Assembly (NCBI RefSeq): GCF_002086485.1
Contig: NZ_MVHF01000032.1
Location: 1 to 64,000 of the forward strand
Length of the DNA: 64,000 nt
From: Mycobacterium aquaticum
GTDB lineage: Bacteria > Actinomycetota > Actinomycetes > Mycobacteriales > Mycobacteriaceae
Reading direction: 5' to 3'
Under the pieces are notes generated by a model. The model saw nothing but the letters and a program-made list of their open reading frames with translations, was not told the origin of the DNA and ran no database searches. The position numbers were made by a program, and so were the translations under genes. Of this stretch, positions 40,177 to 48,890 are shown one piece after another; within the stretch, counting starts at the first letter, position 1; each line of letters begins with the position of its first letter.

Positions 40177-41748
40177 ATGCGTCATCAGCTGGTGAGGGCC
40201 CTGAGTGTGTCGACCGTGGCCGTGTCGGCACTGCTCGCCGGGTGCGCCCCGATCCTTGCCGCGGATCCGAAGTACGCCACCGGCACCGGCGCCCACCCGC
40301 AAGGACAGCCGGAGACCAGCGCGCCCCCGCCTGCCGGCCCGCCACCCATGGAGGCCCCGAAGAACGATCCACTGCAGTGGCGTGACTGCACGGCGCGGCT
40401 GTTCAGCAATGCCGCGATCCCGCCGGCCCCAGGGATCAAACTGGAGTGCGCGACCTACGACGCCGACCTCGACCCGATCGAGGGCGCCAGCGGATCGCTG
40501 AACATCGGTGTGGTGCGGGCGACCTCGCCGCAGACGCCACCCAACGCGGGTCCCCTGGTGATGACCACGGGTTCGGACATTCCGACGTCGGTCCAGTTGC
40601 CGGTGTGGTTGTCCCGCTCGGGCGCCGACGCGTTGGCCGCCCATCCGATCGTCGCTGTCGACCGGCGCGGGATGGGCATGTCCGAGGCCGTCGACTGCCG
40701 CGACGTCTACGACCGTCAGGAAATGCAGGACCAGGCGCAGTTCCAGTCCGGCAACGACCCGGTCGCCAATCTTGGCGCGGTGACCCAGACGGCGACCACC
40801 AACTGCACCGACACCATCGCCCCCGGCGACTCGGCATACAACAACGCCCACGCCGCCGAGGATCTCGAACGGCTGCGTAGTACCTGGGATGTCCCCACCC
40901 TGGCCCTGCTCGGCATCGGCAACGGCGCGCAGGTCGCGCTCGCCTACGCCGGATCCCACCCGAACAAGGTGTCACGGCTGATCCTCGACTCACCGCTGCC
41001 GTTGGCGGTCGGTGCCGAGGCCGCCGCCGAACAGCGAGTCAAGGGACAGCAGGCGGCGCTCGACGCGTTCGCCGCGCAGTGTGTCGCCACCAACTGCCCG
41101 CTGGGACCGGATCCGAAGGGCGCCGTCGACGCGTTGCTGGCCGATGCCCGCGCAGGCCGCGGGCCCGGCGGCGCCTCGGTGGCTGCCGTGGTCGACGCCA
41201 TCAGCACCGCGCTGGGGTTCCCGCACGGTGACCGCGTCAGCTCCACCAATGACCTGGCCGCCGCGCTGGCCGCGGCCCGTTCCGGTGACCCCAACCTGCT
41301 CAACAACCTGATCACCCAGGCCCAGTCACTTCGGCAGACCGACGGGCAGTTCATCAACAGCTGCGGGGACGCGTTGAACCGGCCGACGCCCGACCGGGTG
41401 CGCGAACTCGTCGTGCAGTGGGGCAAGCTGTACCCGCAGTTCGGCGCGGTCGGCGCGCTGGATTTGGTGAAATGCCTGAACTGGCCCAGTAGTTCGGCAC
41501 CGGCGGACCCCAAGGATCTCAAGATCCCGGTGCTGATCCTCGGGGTGCAGAACGATCCCATCGTCGGCAACGAGGGCGTCTCGGCCGTCGCCGCCAGCAT
41601 CATCAACGCCGGCGCCACCAACCGTCGGGTGATGTGGCAGGGCATCGGTCACGGCGCCAGCATCTACACACCCTGTGCGCTGCAACCGATCACGCTGTAT
41701 CTCGACACCGGCAAGGTGCCGGATACCGACACGTTCTGTCCTGCCTGA
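40177..41748 (+). CDS. Exported TAP-type alpha/beta-hydrolase lipoprotein lacking the catalytic serine (Rv2672-like)
   Basis: 523 residues from ATG 40177; TACTGT (40164-40169) ends seven bases before it, supporting a leaderless start. Lipobox LLAGC at about 20-24 and a Pro-rich linker. The fold is that of tripeptidyl-aminopeptidase-like hydrolases, with Asp (VQNDPIV) and His (GIGHGA) in the C-terminal TAP domain. The nucleophile elbow, however, reads LLGIGNGAQVALAYAG, so the expected Gly-x-Ser-x-Gly is Gly-Ile-Gly-Asn-Gly. It may be an inactive binding protein or use another residue. Confidence 0.87.
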   Translation: MRHQLVRALSVSTVAVSALLAGCAPILAADPKYATGTGAHPQGQPETSAPPPAGPPPMEAPKNDPLQWRDCTARLFSNAAIPPAPGIKLECATYDADLDPIEGASGSLNIGVVRATSPQTPPNAGPLVMTTGSDIPTSVQLPVWLSRSGADALAAHPIVAVDRRGMGMSEAVDCRDVYDRQEMQDQAQFQSGNDPVANLGAVTQTATTNCTDTIAPGDSAYNNAHAAEDLERLRSTWDVPTLALLGIGNGAQVALAYAGSHPNKVSRLILDSPLPLAVGAEAAAEQRVKGQQAALDAFAAQCVATNCPLGPDPKGAVDALLADARAGRGPGGASVAAVVDAISTALGFPHGDRVSSTNDLAAALAAARSGDPNLLNNLITQAQSLRQTDGQFINSCGDALNRPTPDRVRELVVQWGKLYPQFGAVGALDLVKCLNWPSSSAPADPKDLKIPVLILGVQNDPIVGNEGVSAVAASIINAGATNRRVMWQGIGHGASIYTPCALQPITLYLDTGKVPDTDTFCPA

Positions 41749-41769
41749 CAGCTCGGCGTCCGGCCGCCG

Positions 41770-43062
41770 GTGTACGGTTCGCTGGTGACGGCAGTAGATT
41801 CCATCCGTAACGGCCTTCTGGGGACATTCCGTCCCCGCACCTCCCCGCCCAGCACCGCGACGGTGCTGCGCTCGGTCTTGTGGCCGCTGGCGATCATGTC
41901 GATCATCCACCGCAGCTACGTCCTTTCGACCAACGGCTACATCACCGACGACTTCGGCCCGGTGTACCGCGCGGTGTCCAATTTTCGGCGGCACTGGGCC
42001 ATCTACAACGAGCACTTCAATTTCGTCGACCCGCACTACCTGTACCCGCCGGGCGGCACGCTGCTGCTGTCGCCGTTCGGGTTCCTGCCGGAGTTCGCGT
42101 CGCGCTTCTGGTTCGTCGCGTTCAACGCGGTGGCGGTCATCATCGCGGCCTGCCTTCTGGTACGCCTGTTCAAGTTCTCTCTGACCTCGGTGGCGCTACC
42201 GGCGCTGCTGCTGGCCATGTTCTGCACCGAATCAGTCACCAACACACTCGTTTTCACCAACATCAACGGCTGCATCCTGTTGGCCGAGGTGCTGTTCTTC
42301 CGCTGGCTCCTGGACGGAAAGCAAAGCCATCAGTGGCTGGCCGGCGCAGCGGTCGGGATGACCCTGGTGGTCAAACCCGTGCTCGGTGTCCTGCTGTTGC
42401 TGCCGCTGCTGAACCGGCAGTGGCGCGCACTGGTGACGGCGTTCGCGGTGCCGATCGTGTTCAACGCGGTGGCCTGGCCGCTGTCGGCGGATCCGATGGG
42501 CTTCGTGCACAACACGCTGCCCTACATCATGCAGACCCGCGACTACTTCAACTCCGCCATCCTGGGCAACGGCATCTACTACGGCCTGCCGATGTGGCTG
42601 ATCGTCGCGTTGCGCGTCGCGTTCGTGGTGCTCGCCGCAGTCAGCCTGTGGTTGCTGTACCGCTACTACCGCGAGCGGGATCAACTGTTCTGGATGCTGA
42701 CCTCGTCAGGGGTGTTGCTGATCACCTCGTGGCTGGTGCTGTCGCTGGCCCAGGGCTACTACTCGATGACGTTGTTCCCGTTCCTGATGACGGTGGTGCT
42801 GCCGAATTCGGTGATCCGCAACTGGCCCGCATGGCTCGGGGTCTACGGGTTCATGACCATGGATCGCTGGCTGATGTGGCGTTGGCCGACGACCGGGCGC
42901 TTCCTGGAGTACATGAAGATCACCTACGGCTGGTCACTGATCCTGATCGTGGTGTTCTGCGTGCTGTACTTCCGCTACCTGGACGCCAAGGCCGACGACC
43001 GGCTCGACGAAGGCATCGACCCGCTGTGGCTCAACAAGCCGCGGGAAGCCGTCTCAGCGTGA
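41770..43062 (+). CDS. aftC: Alpha-(1->3)-arabinofuranosyltransferase AftC
   Basis: 430 residues from GTG 41770 (GTG 41785 possible). GT-C membrane glycosyltransferase with about ten helices; the first loop holds the catalytic Asp pair ITDDFGPVYRAV and DPHYLYPPGGTLL. It uses decaprenyl-phosphoryl arabinose to create the 3,5-branch of arabinogalactan and lipoarabinomannan arabinan on the periplasmic side. It closely follows the M. tuberculosis protein (Rv2673) in length and sequence, including YGSLVTA at the start. Ends overlapping the convergent methyltransferase gene by 9 bases. Confidence 0.95.
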   Translation: MYGSLVTAVDSIRNGLLGTFRPRTSPPSTATVLRSVLWPLAIMSIIHRSYVLSTNGYITDDFGPVYRAVSNFRRHWAIYNEHFNFVDPHYLYPPGGTLLLSPFGFLPEFASRFWFVAFNAVAVIIAACLLVRLFKFSLTSVALPALLLAMFCTESVTNTLVFTNINGCILLAEVLFFRWLLDGKQSHQWLAGAAVGMTLVVKPVLGVLLLLPLLNRQWRALVTAFAVPIVFNAVAWPLSADPMGFVHNTLPYIMQTRDYFNSAILGNGIYYGLPMWLIVALRVAFVVLAAVSLWLLYRYYRERDQLFWMLTSSGVLLITSWLVLSLAQGYYSMTLFPFLMTVVLPNSVIRNWPAWLGVYGFMTMDRWLMWRWPTTGRFLEYMKITYGWSLILIVVFCVLYFRYLDAKADDRLDEGIDPLWLNKPREAVSA

Positions 43063-43623
43063 GTTGAACTGCATGACCAGACCCGCCAGGCGGGTCCGGG
43101 TCTGCAGGGCCAGGCCGTGCTGCGCGCACACCTCGGTCAGCTCGTCGGGGTTCACCAGCCGAAACGGCGACCGGTCGAGGCGGTGGATCGCCGTCGCCGG
43201 CGGGGTGCGCACCAGGTCGTAACCGGTGAACACGCCGCCGGGGCGCAGCACCCGCGCGATCTCGCCGACCGCCTGCTCCCACACCACGATGTGATGCAGC
43301 ATCAGGCAGCTGATCACGGCGTCGAACGAATCGTCGGCGAACGGCAGGTCGGTCGCGTCGGCGGCCATCACGGTGACATCGGGATACGACTGCAGTCTGC
43401 GGGCGGCGGCGTCGACCATCACCGGGTCGAGGTCGGTGGCGGTGATCGCCAGGGTAGGTTGGGCCTGGCGCAGCCGGGCTGCCACATCTCCACTGCCCGA
43501 ACCGATTTCGAGGACATCGCGGCCCAGCCGCTCGATCGGCAAGGCGCCGAGCACGGCGGAACCGGTGAGGCGCCACAGCACCCCGCGGCAGAACGATCGC
43601 TCGACGCGTGACATCACTGGCAT
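43054..43623 (-). CDS. SAM-dependent methyltransferase
   Basis: 189 residues. UbiE-like class I fold: motif I VLEIGSGSGDVAARL, an acidic loop TATDLDPVMV, ADATDLPFADDSFDAVISC and the HHIVVWEQAVGEIARVLRPGG segment. Substrate unknown. Next to an AraC regulator on the same strand (81 bases upstream), which may control it. Confidence 0.85.
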   Translation of the reverse strand: MPVMSRVERSFCRGVLWRLTGSAVLGALPIERLGRDVLEIGSGSGDVAARLRQAQPTLAITATDLDPVMVDAAARRLQSYPDVTVMAADATDLPFADDSFDAVISCLMLHHIVVWEQAVGEIARVLRPGGVFTGYDLVRTPPATAIHRLDRSPFRLVNPDELTEVCAQHGLALQTRTRLAGLVMQFNSR

Positions 43624-43704
43624 GGCTGCTCCCCGGGGATCTCGTAGTGAGTTCCTTCAGCATGGAGCCGGTGGCGTCGCCGCGGCTTGCACAGATCCGT
43701 CACA

Positions 43705-44460
43705 TCAGCGCGGGCGCAGCGCCCGGGCCACGTCGCGGGGCGCGATCCCGGTGAGTTCGCGGCACACGCGTGCGGCGTGCGCCCCGTCGCTGAATCCGGC
43801 TGCATGCGCCGCGTCGGTGATCGACGCGCCGCGGGACAACTCGTCGAGCGCGACCAGCAGCCGGGTCCACCTGGCGGTCGCGGCGAACGACGCGCCGGTC
43901 TGCTGCCGGAACAGTCGCCCCAGGTAGTCGGGCGACAACGCCACCTGCTCGGCGACCGAGCCGAGATCGGCGCTGCCGGGCAGCAGGGCCGAGACAACGG
44001 CGATCGCCTCGCGCACCTGCGGGTGCAACTCGACGGCGTTCTGCCCTGCGGCGCATTCGAGGAGATGCCCGGCGACCAGATCGGCCGCGCCTGCCAGATC
44101 ACCTGTGCTCACCGCCGCTGCCGCACCGGCGGCCGCTGCATCGGCACCGTCCACCGCCCACACGCCGGGCGCCGCGCTACTCCCCCGGCTCGCCGCGTTC
44201 ATCGTTGCCGCCGTAGAGGTTTCGGGACCGAGGTAGATCGACAGGACGGAGGTCGCGCCCGCGGTGTGCAACGCATGCTTCGCACCGCCCGCCATCACGG
44301 CGATCCGGCAGCGCTGTGTCGTACCGTCGCCCGAACTTACTGCGAGGGGCCCGTCGAGACCGACGGCGAGCTGAACGGCCGGATGGTGGTGGACCTCAAT
44401 GTCGCCGAACACGCCGACGACCACCAGCTGCCCCGGCCGGGTGATCCACGTGCCCCGCAT
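43705..44460 (-). CDS. AraC-family transcriptional regulator
   Basis: 251 residues from ATG 44460; a longer frame overlaps msrB and is rejected. The N-terminal cupin-like sensing part (1-120) is Ala/Gly-rich; the C-terminal double HTH (about 150-250) includes LGSVAEQVALSPDYLGRLFR and ITDAAHAAGFSDGAHAARVC ending FREL-like CRELTGIAPRDV. Likely targets are the downstream methyltransferase or the divergent msrB operon; unproven. Confidence 0.85.
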   Translation of the reverse strand: MRGTWITRPGQLVVVGVFGDIEVHHHPAVQLAVGLDGPLAVSSGDGTTQRCRIAVMAGGAKHALHTAGATSVLSIYLGPETSTAATMNAASRGSSAAPGVWAVDGADAAAAGAAAAVSTGDLAGAADLVAGHLLECAAGQNAVELHPQVREAIAVVSALLPGSADLGSVAEQVALSPDYLGRLFRQQTGASFAATARWTRLLVALDELSRGASITDAAHAAGFSDGAHAARVCRELTGIAPRDVARALRPR

Positions 44461-44527
44461 GACCGCAGGGTAGCCCGGGGTCTGCCACACCTGGCGCGCC
44501 TCGGCGCACACCACGTAATTTGGGGAT

Positions 44528-44944
44528 ATGACGAACCCGGGTCCCAAGGTGGAACTGACCGACGACCAGTGGCGCGAGAAGCTCACACCGGAAGAATTCG
44601 CGGTACTCCGCCGGGCCGGCACCGAACGCCCCTTCACCGGGGAATACACCGACACCAAGACCGAAGGCGTGTACGAGTGCCGGGCCTGCGGGGCCGAGCT
44701 GTTCCGCAGCACAGAGAAATTCGAATCCCATTGCGGCTGGCCGTCTTTCTTCGACCCGGCCAATTCGGACGCGGTGATCCTGCGCTCGGACAATTCCCTT
44801 GGCATGCGCCGGGTCGAGGTGCTGTGCGCCAACTGCCACAGCCACCTCGGGCACGTTTTCGAGGGCGAGGGCTACCCCACCCCCACCGACCAGCGGTACT
44901 GCATCAACTCGATATCCCTGCGCCTGGTCCCGGCCGAGAGCTGA
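44528..44944 (+). CDS. msrB: Peptide-methionine (R)-S-oxide reductase MsrB
   Basis: 138 residues. TAATTT (44516-44521) ends six bases before the ATG, so the transcript is probably leaderless. Zinc ligands are two CxxC pairs (CRAC and CANC), and the catalytic Cys lies in RYCINSISL; HLGHVFEGEGYPTPTDQRYC is the family signature. It repairs R-methionine sulfoxide in proteins. The next gene starts 16 bases on, so msrB and the ferritin-VIT1 protein appear to form an oxidative/metal stress operon. Confidence 0.95.
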   Translation: MTNPGPKVELTDDQWREKLTPEEFAVLRRAGTERPFTGEYTDTKTEGVYECRACGAELFRSTEKFESHCGWPSFFDPANSDAVILRSDNSLGMRRVEVLCANCHSHLGHVFEGEGYPTPTDQRYCINSISLRLVPAES

Positions 44945-44959
44945 CGGCGACCCGCGGGC

Positions 44960-46042
44960 ATGGTGGTTTCGCAGCCCACCGCAGCGCAATTGCGTCGATG
45001 GCGACAACATCTGGCCAATGAACGCGCCGAAGCGGCCGTGTACCGGGACCTGGCGCAGCGCCGCACCGGCGCCGAACGCGAGATCCTGCTGCAGCTGGCC
45101 CTGGCAGAGGGCAGGCACGAGAACCACTGGTTGACGCTGCTCGGCGACCAGGTGGGCAGACCGCACCGGCCCGACATTCGCACCCGGGTACTCGGATTCC
45201 TCGCCCGCCACCTGGGGTCGGTGTTCACGCTGGCGCTGGCCCAACGCGCCGAGGCGCGTTCGGCATACGAGACCGACGTGGACGCCACGCCGACGATGGC
45301 CGCCGACGAGCGCATCCACATGGAGGTCGTGCGCGCCCTCGCCAGCCGGGGCCGCGATCAGCTGTCGGGCAGTTTCCGCGCCGCGGTGTTCGGGGCCAAC
45401 GACGGGCTGGTCAGCAATCTCGCGCTGGTGCTGGGCATCAGTGCCACCGGGGTGTCCAACCAGACGATCCTGGCGACGGGCCTGGCCGGGCTGATCGCCG
45501 GAGCCTTGTCGATGGGTGCCGGTGAATATGTTTCGGTCAACTCGCAGCTCGAACTGCTGGAGGCGTCGACACCCAGCGCCGCGGCCGGCACCGCGGTGAA
45601 GGCTCTCGACGTCGACGCGAACGAACTCGCCCTGGTGTACCGGGCACGCGGGATGAGCGAACAGCAGGCAGCCGACCGGGCCGCCGAGGTCTTCGCCAGC
45701 CTGCGGGCCGGCGTCCTGGGTGACGCGCCCCTGGGTGAGGTGTCCACCGAGAAGCACGAAGCCGTGGGAACAGGACTGCGCGCGGCCGTGTCCAGCTTCA
45801 TGTTCTTCGCGTCCGGTGCACTGATCCCGGTGCTGCCGTATCTGTTCGGTCTGAGCGGCATCACCGCGGTGGTGGTGTCGGCGGTGCTGGTGGGGTTGGC
45901 GCTGCTGAGCACGGGCATGGTCGTCGGCCTGCTCTCGGGCGGACCGCCGCTGCGCCGCGCCATGCGTCAGTTGCTGATCGGCTACGGCGCCGCCACCGTC
46001 ACCTATCTGCTGGGCCTGTTGTTCGGCACCGCAGCCGGTTAG
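44960..46042 (+). CDS. Ferritin-like/VIT1 fusion membrane protein (MbfA-like iron or manganese exporter)
   Basis: 360 residues. The N-terminal four-helix ferritin/rubrerythrin-like domain (about 1-130) has the di-metal residues E in LANERAEAAVY, E-x2-H in LALAEGRHENHW and a further E/H set in ADERIHMEVV. The C-terminal CCC1/VIT1 domain (about 140-360) has FGANDGLVSNLALVLG and the metal-gate GALSMGAGEYVSVNSQ, with five membrane helices. Related proteins (MbfA) export iron. Coupled closely to msrB, consistent with protection from metal-driven oxidation. Confidence 0.88.
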   Translation: MVVSQPTAAQLRRWRQHLANERAEAAVYRDLAQRRTGAEREILLQLALAEGRHENHWLTLLGDQVGRPHRPDIRTRVLGFLARHLGSVFTLALAQRAEARSAYETDVDATPTMAADERIHMEVVRALASRGRDQLSGSFRAAVFGANDGLVSNLALVLGISATGVSNQTILATGLAGLIAGALSMGAGEYVSVNSQLELLEASTPSAAAGTAVKALDVDANELALVYRARGMSEQQAADRAAEVFASLRAGVLGDAPLGEVSTEKHEAVGTGLRAAVSSFMFFASGALIPVLPYLFGLSGITAVVVSAVLVGLALLSTGMVVGLLSGGPPLRRAMRQLLIGYGAATVTYLLGLLFGTAAG

Positions 46043-46048
46043 TGGCGG

Positions 46049-47236
46049 TCAGACGAAGGCACTCAGCCCCGTGATCGCCCGGCCGACAATCAGGGTGTTC
46101 ATCTCGCGGGTGCCTTCGTAGGAGTAGATCGCCTCGGCATCGGCGACGAAGCGGCCCACATTGTGTTCCAGCAGGATTCCATTGCCGCCCAGCAGTTCTC
46201 GTGCGTAGCCGACGGTTTCGCGCATCCGCACCGTGCTCCACGCCTTGGCCAGCGAGGAGTGCCGGTCCTCGGCGCGGCCTTGGTCCTGCAGTTGGGACAG
46301 TCGTGCGCACAGCGCCCACGACGACGTGATGTTGCCCAGCATGCGCACCAACAGGTCCTGCACCAACTGGAATCCGCCGATGGGCCTGCCGAACTGCTCG
46401 CGTTCGACCGCGTACTTCAGCGCGTTGTCGTAGGCACCGCGCGCGCACCCGACGGACATCCAGGCCACCCCGGCCCGCGTCATCCGCAACACTTCGGCGG
46501 TGTCCCGGAACGAGTTGGCGTTCTGCAGGCGGTCGGCCTCGTCGACCCGCACGTCGTCGAGCGTGATGAGCGCGTTCTGCACGATCCGCAGCGCGATCTT
46601 GTCCTCCAGCTTGGTGGTGGAGAACCCAGGGGTGTCGTTGGCCACGATGAATCCCTTGACCTGGTCGTCGGCGACGTCCCTGGCCCAGATGATGGTGAGA
46701 TCGCCAAAGGTCGCGTTGCCGATCCACTTCTTCTGCCCGTTGAGAATCCACGTGTCACCGTCGCGGCGCGCGGTCGTGGTCAAGCCACGGGAGGCGCCCG
46801 ACCCGACATCGGGTTCGGTCAGCCCGAACGAACCGATCTTCTCCAGGCGGGCCATCGCCGGCAGATAGCGCAGCTTCTGTTCCTCGTTGCCGCACAGGTA
46901 GATCGAGCCCATAGCCAGCCCGCCATGCACACCGGAGAACGTCGCGATCGACGGGTCCGTGCGGGCCAGCTCCATCGCGACCATGCCGTCGAGCAGATAT
47001 GACCCACCGCGGCAACCGAATCCGTGATAGGGCAGGCCGGCCAGGCCGAGCTGACGGAAGCCGGGAACCACCTCGAACGGGAAGGTTCCGCGCTGCCAAT
47101 GCCCATTGACCACAGGCGCGACTTCCGACGTCATGAATTCCCGCACCTGGTGCAGGAATTCGCGTTCGTCCGGGCTCAACAAGCCCTCGAGCTCATAGAA
47201 GTCGGCGGTGTCGATCGGGGTGGCGGGTCTGGTCAT
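46049..47236 (-). CDS. Acyl-CoA dehydrogenase, glutaryl-CoA dehydrogenase-like
   Basis: 395 residues from ATG 47236, with GAGGAAGA upstream; the longer frame to 47293 is not needed. Family features: FGLTEPDVGSGASRG, WILNGQKKWIGNA, RMLGNITSSWAL and the catalytic Glu in SYEGTREMNTLIVGRAITG, the position used by glutaryl-CoA dehydrogenases. Whether the substrate is glutaryl-CoA cannot be settled without the side-chain-binding Arg check. A 20-base perfect palindrome lies 83 bases upstream. Converges with the VIT1 gene. Confidence 0.9.
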   Translation of the reverse strand: MTRPATPIDTADFYELEGLLSPDEREFLHQVREFMTSEVAPVVNGHWQRGTFPFEVVPGFRQLGLAGLPYHGFGCRGGSYLLDGMVAMELARTDPSIATFSGVHGGLAMGSIYLCGNEEQKLRYLPAMARLEKIGSFGLTEPDVGSGASRGLTTTARRDGDTWILNGQKKWIGNATFGDLTIIWARDVADDQVKGFIVANDTPGFSTTKLEDKIALRIVQNALITLDDVRVDEADRLQNANSFRDTAEVLRMTRAGVAWMSVGCARGAYDNALKYAVEREQFGRPIGGFQLVQDLLVRMLGNITSSWALCARLSQLQDQGRAEDRHSSLAKAWSTVRMRETVGYARELLGGNGILLEHNVGRFVADAEAIYSYEGTREMNTLIVGRAITGLSAFV

Positions 47237-47318
47237 GGCTGTCTTCCTCGGGTGTTGGTCTGAACGAGGCGACGGGGTCGCCCGGTAGATCAATGGTCCC
47301 GAGGCGCGGTCCGGATGT

Positions 47319-47338
47319 CGTTGTCACCGGTGACAACG
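47319..47338. promoter_or_regulatory. 20-base perfect palindrome upstream of the acyl-CoA dehydrogenase
   Basis: CGTTGTCACCGGTGACAACG is completely self-complementary. It lies in the 152-base gap between the acyl-CoA dehydrogenase gene and the upstream methyltransferase gene (both minus strand). Its form (two TTGTCAC half-sites back to back) is that of a TetR- or GntR-type operator. Confidence 0.65.
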
Positions 47339-47388
47339 TCAACGCGACCGCAGTGTGGCAGCGCACACGGATGCTCGCCTCGAGGTGA

Positions 47389-48135
47389 TCAGCCCATCCG
47401 GGTGGCGTGCACCTCCCAGAACGGCATGTGCACGCGGCCGTTGATCAGCCAGGGCTCGATCACCCGCAACCGCTCCAGCAGCGGTTGCATGCCCTCGGCC
47501 ATCTCGGGGTTGCGGGCGGCCATCATCTCGAAGGTCGCGACGCTGACATTGCCCTGGTAGGTGGTGGGTCCGAGGTAGTTGATGTCCCAGCCGGCGTCGG
47601 GCAACACCGCGCGGAAATCGTCGGCGGTGAGGTAGCGCGGCATCCGGAAGCCGTTGACGTTGTGTTCTCCGAATTCGAACATGAACAGCCGAGCCCCGGG
47701 CTTGGTGGCCCGGTGCAGTGCCTGCACGTAGGACTTCTGCAGTTCCTGCTCGCCGGTGAACACGTGGAAGAACGCGGAGTCGACGACGGTGTCGAAGCGC
47801 CCTTCCAGGCCTTCGAGTTTGGTGGCGTCGGCCACCTGGAAGTCCACCGTCACCCCGGCTTTCGCCGCGTTCTCCTTGGCGCGCTCGATTGCCGTGGGCG
47901 ATGCGTCGATGCCTGTGGCGGACAAGCCCTTTGACGCGTAGTGGATGGCGTGGTGGCCGGGGCCGGTGCCCGGGTCGAGCACTTCACCTTTGACGGCGCC
48001 GACCGCGACGAGCTGCTGGACGACCGGTTGCGGGCCGCCGATGTCCCACGGGGTGGCGGCAGGCAAACCGTGCGATGTCCGCTCGTCGCGGTACATCTCT
48101 TCGAAATGACGCGTGGTGTCTTCTGGAGCAGTCAT
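47389..48135 (-). CDS. SAM-dependent methyltransferase (Rv2675c-like)
   Basis: 248 residues. Thiopurine-methyltransferase-like start (PWDIGGPQPVVQQLVAVGAV), motif I VLDPGTGPGHHAIHYASKG, then GIDASPTAIERAKENA and VDSAFFHVFTG. Substrate unknown. It follows hemQ with a 55-base gap on the same strand, as in M. tuberculosis, but need not act on haem. Confidence 0.87.
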   Translation of the reverse strand: MTAPEDTTRHFEEMYRDERTSHGLPAATPWDIGGPQPVVQQLVAVGAVKGEVLDPGTGPGHHAIHYASKGLSATGIDASPTAIERAKENAAKAGVTVDFQVADATKLEGLEGRFDTVVDSAFFHVFTGEQELQKSYVQALHRATKPGARLFMFEFGEHNVNGFRMPRYLTADDFRAVLPDAGWDINYLGPTTYQGNVSVATFEMMAARNPEMAEGMQPLLERLRVIEPWLINGRVHMPFWEVHATRMG

Positions 48136-48190
48136 ATCCGCGAGGGTAGGCCTGCTGCCGAAACGCCCACGTCAACCGGGCGCGCCGGGG

Positions 48191-48886
48191 TTACGGGAGC
48201 TTGGCGACGAGTTCTTCGACAGCGACGCGCGGCCCGGTGAAGAACGGTGTCTCCTCACGGGTGTGCCGCCTCGCGTCGGTGGCGCGCAGGTCGCGCATCA
48301 GGTCCACGATGCGGTCCAACTCGGGCGCCTCGAACGCCAGGATCCATTCGTAATCACCCAGGGCGAAGGCCGGGACGGTGTTGGCGCGCACGTCCTTGTA
48401 CCCGCGGGCGGCCATGCCGTGTTCGGAGAGCATCCGGCGCCGCTCCTCGTCGGGCAGCAGGTACCACTCGTAGGACCGCACGAACGGGTACACGCAGATG
48501 TAGGCGCCGGGGTCCTCGCCCGCGATGAAAGCCGGTACGTGGCTCTTGTTGAACTCGGCAGGCCGATGCAGCGCGGCACTGCTCCACACCGGGTCACTGG
48601 CCCGGCCCAGCGCCGTGGTGCGACGGAAGTCGGAGTAGGTGGCCTGCAGTGACTCGATCTTCTCGGCATGGGTCCAGATCATGAAGTCGGCGTCGGCGCG
48701 CAACCCGGCGACGTCGTAGAGCCCGCGGACCACGACACCGCGGTCCTCCTGAGCCTTGAAGAACGTCGCGGCCTCATCGATGACGTCGGCGCGGTCCTCC
48801 CCCAGTTCACCGGGGCTGACCGAGAACACGGAGAACATCAGATAGCGCAGGGTGGAGTTCAATGCGTCGAAATCGAGCTTGGCCAT
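48191..48886 (-). CDS. hemQ: Coproheme decarboxylase HemQ (chlorite dismutase family)
   Basis: 231 residues, matching Rv2676c. It converts coproheme to haem b with hydrogen peroxide, the last step of the coproporphyrin-dependent pathway of Gram-positive bacteria and actinobacteria. The active-site region VYPFVRSYEWYLLPDEERR holds the catalytic Tyr, followed by MLSEHG with the expected haem-ligand His. Located four bases after hemY. Confidence 0.94.
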   Translation of the reverse strand: MAKLDFDALNSTLRYLMFSVFSVSPGELGEDRADVIDEAATFFKAQEDRGVVVRGLYDVAGLRADADFMIWTHAEKIESLQATYSDFRRTTALGRASDPVWSSAALHRPAEFNKSHVPAFIAGEDPGAYICVYPFVRSYEWYLLPDEERRRMLSEHGMAARGYKDVRANTVPAFALGDYEWILAFEAPELDRIVDLMRDLRATDARRHTREETPFFTGPRVAVEELVAKLP

Positions 48887-48890
48887 ACGA

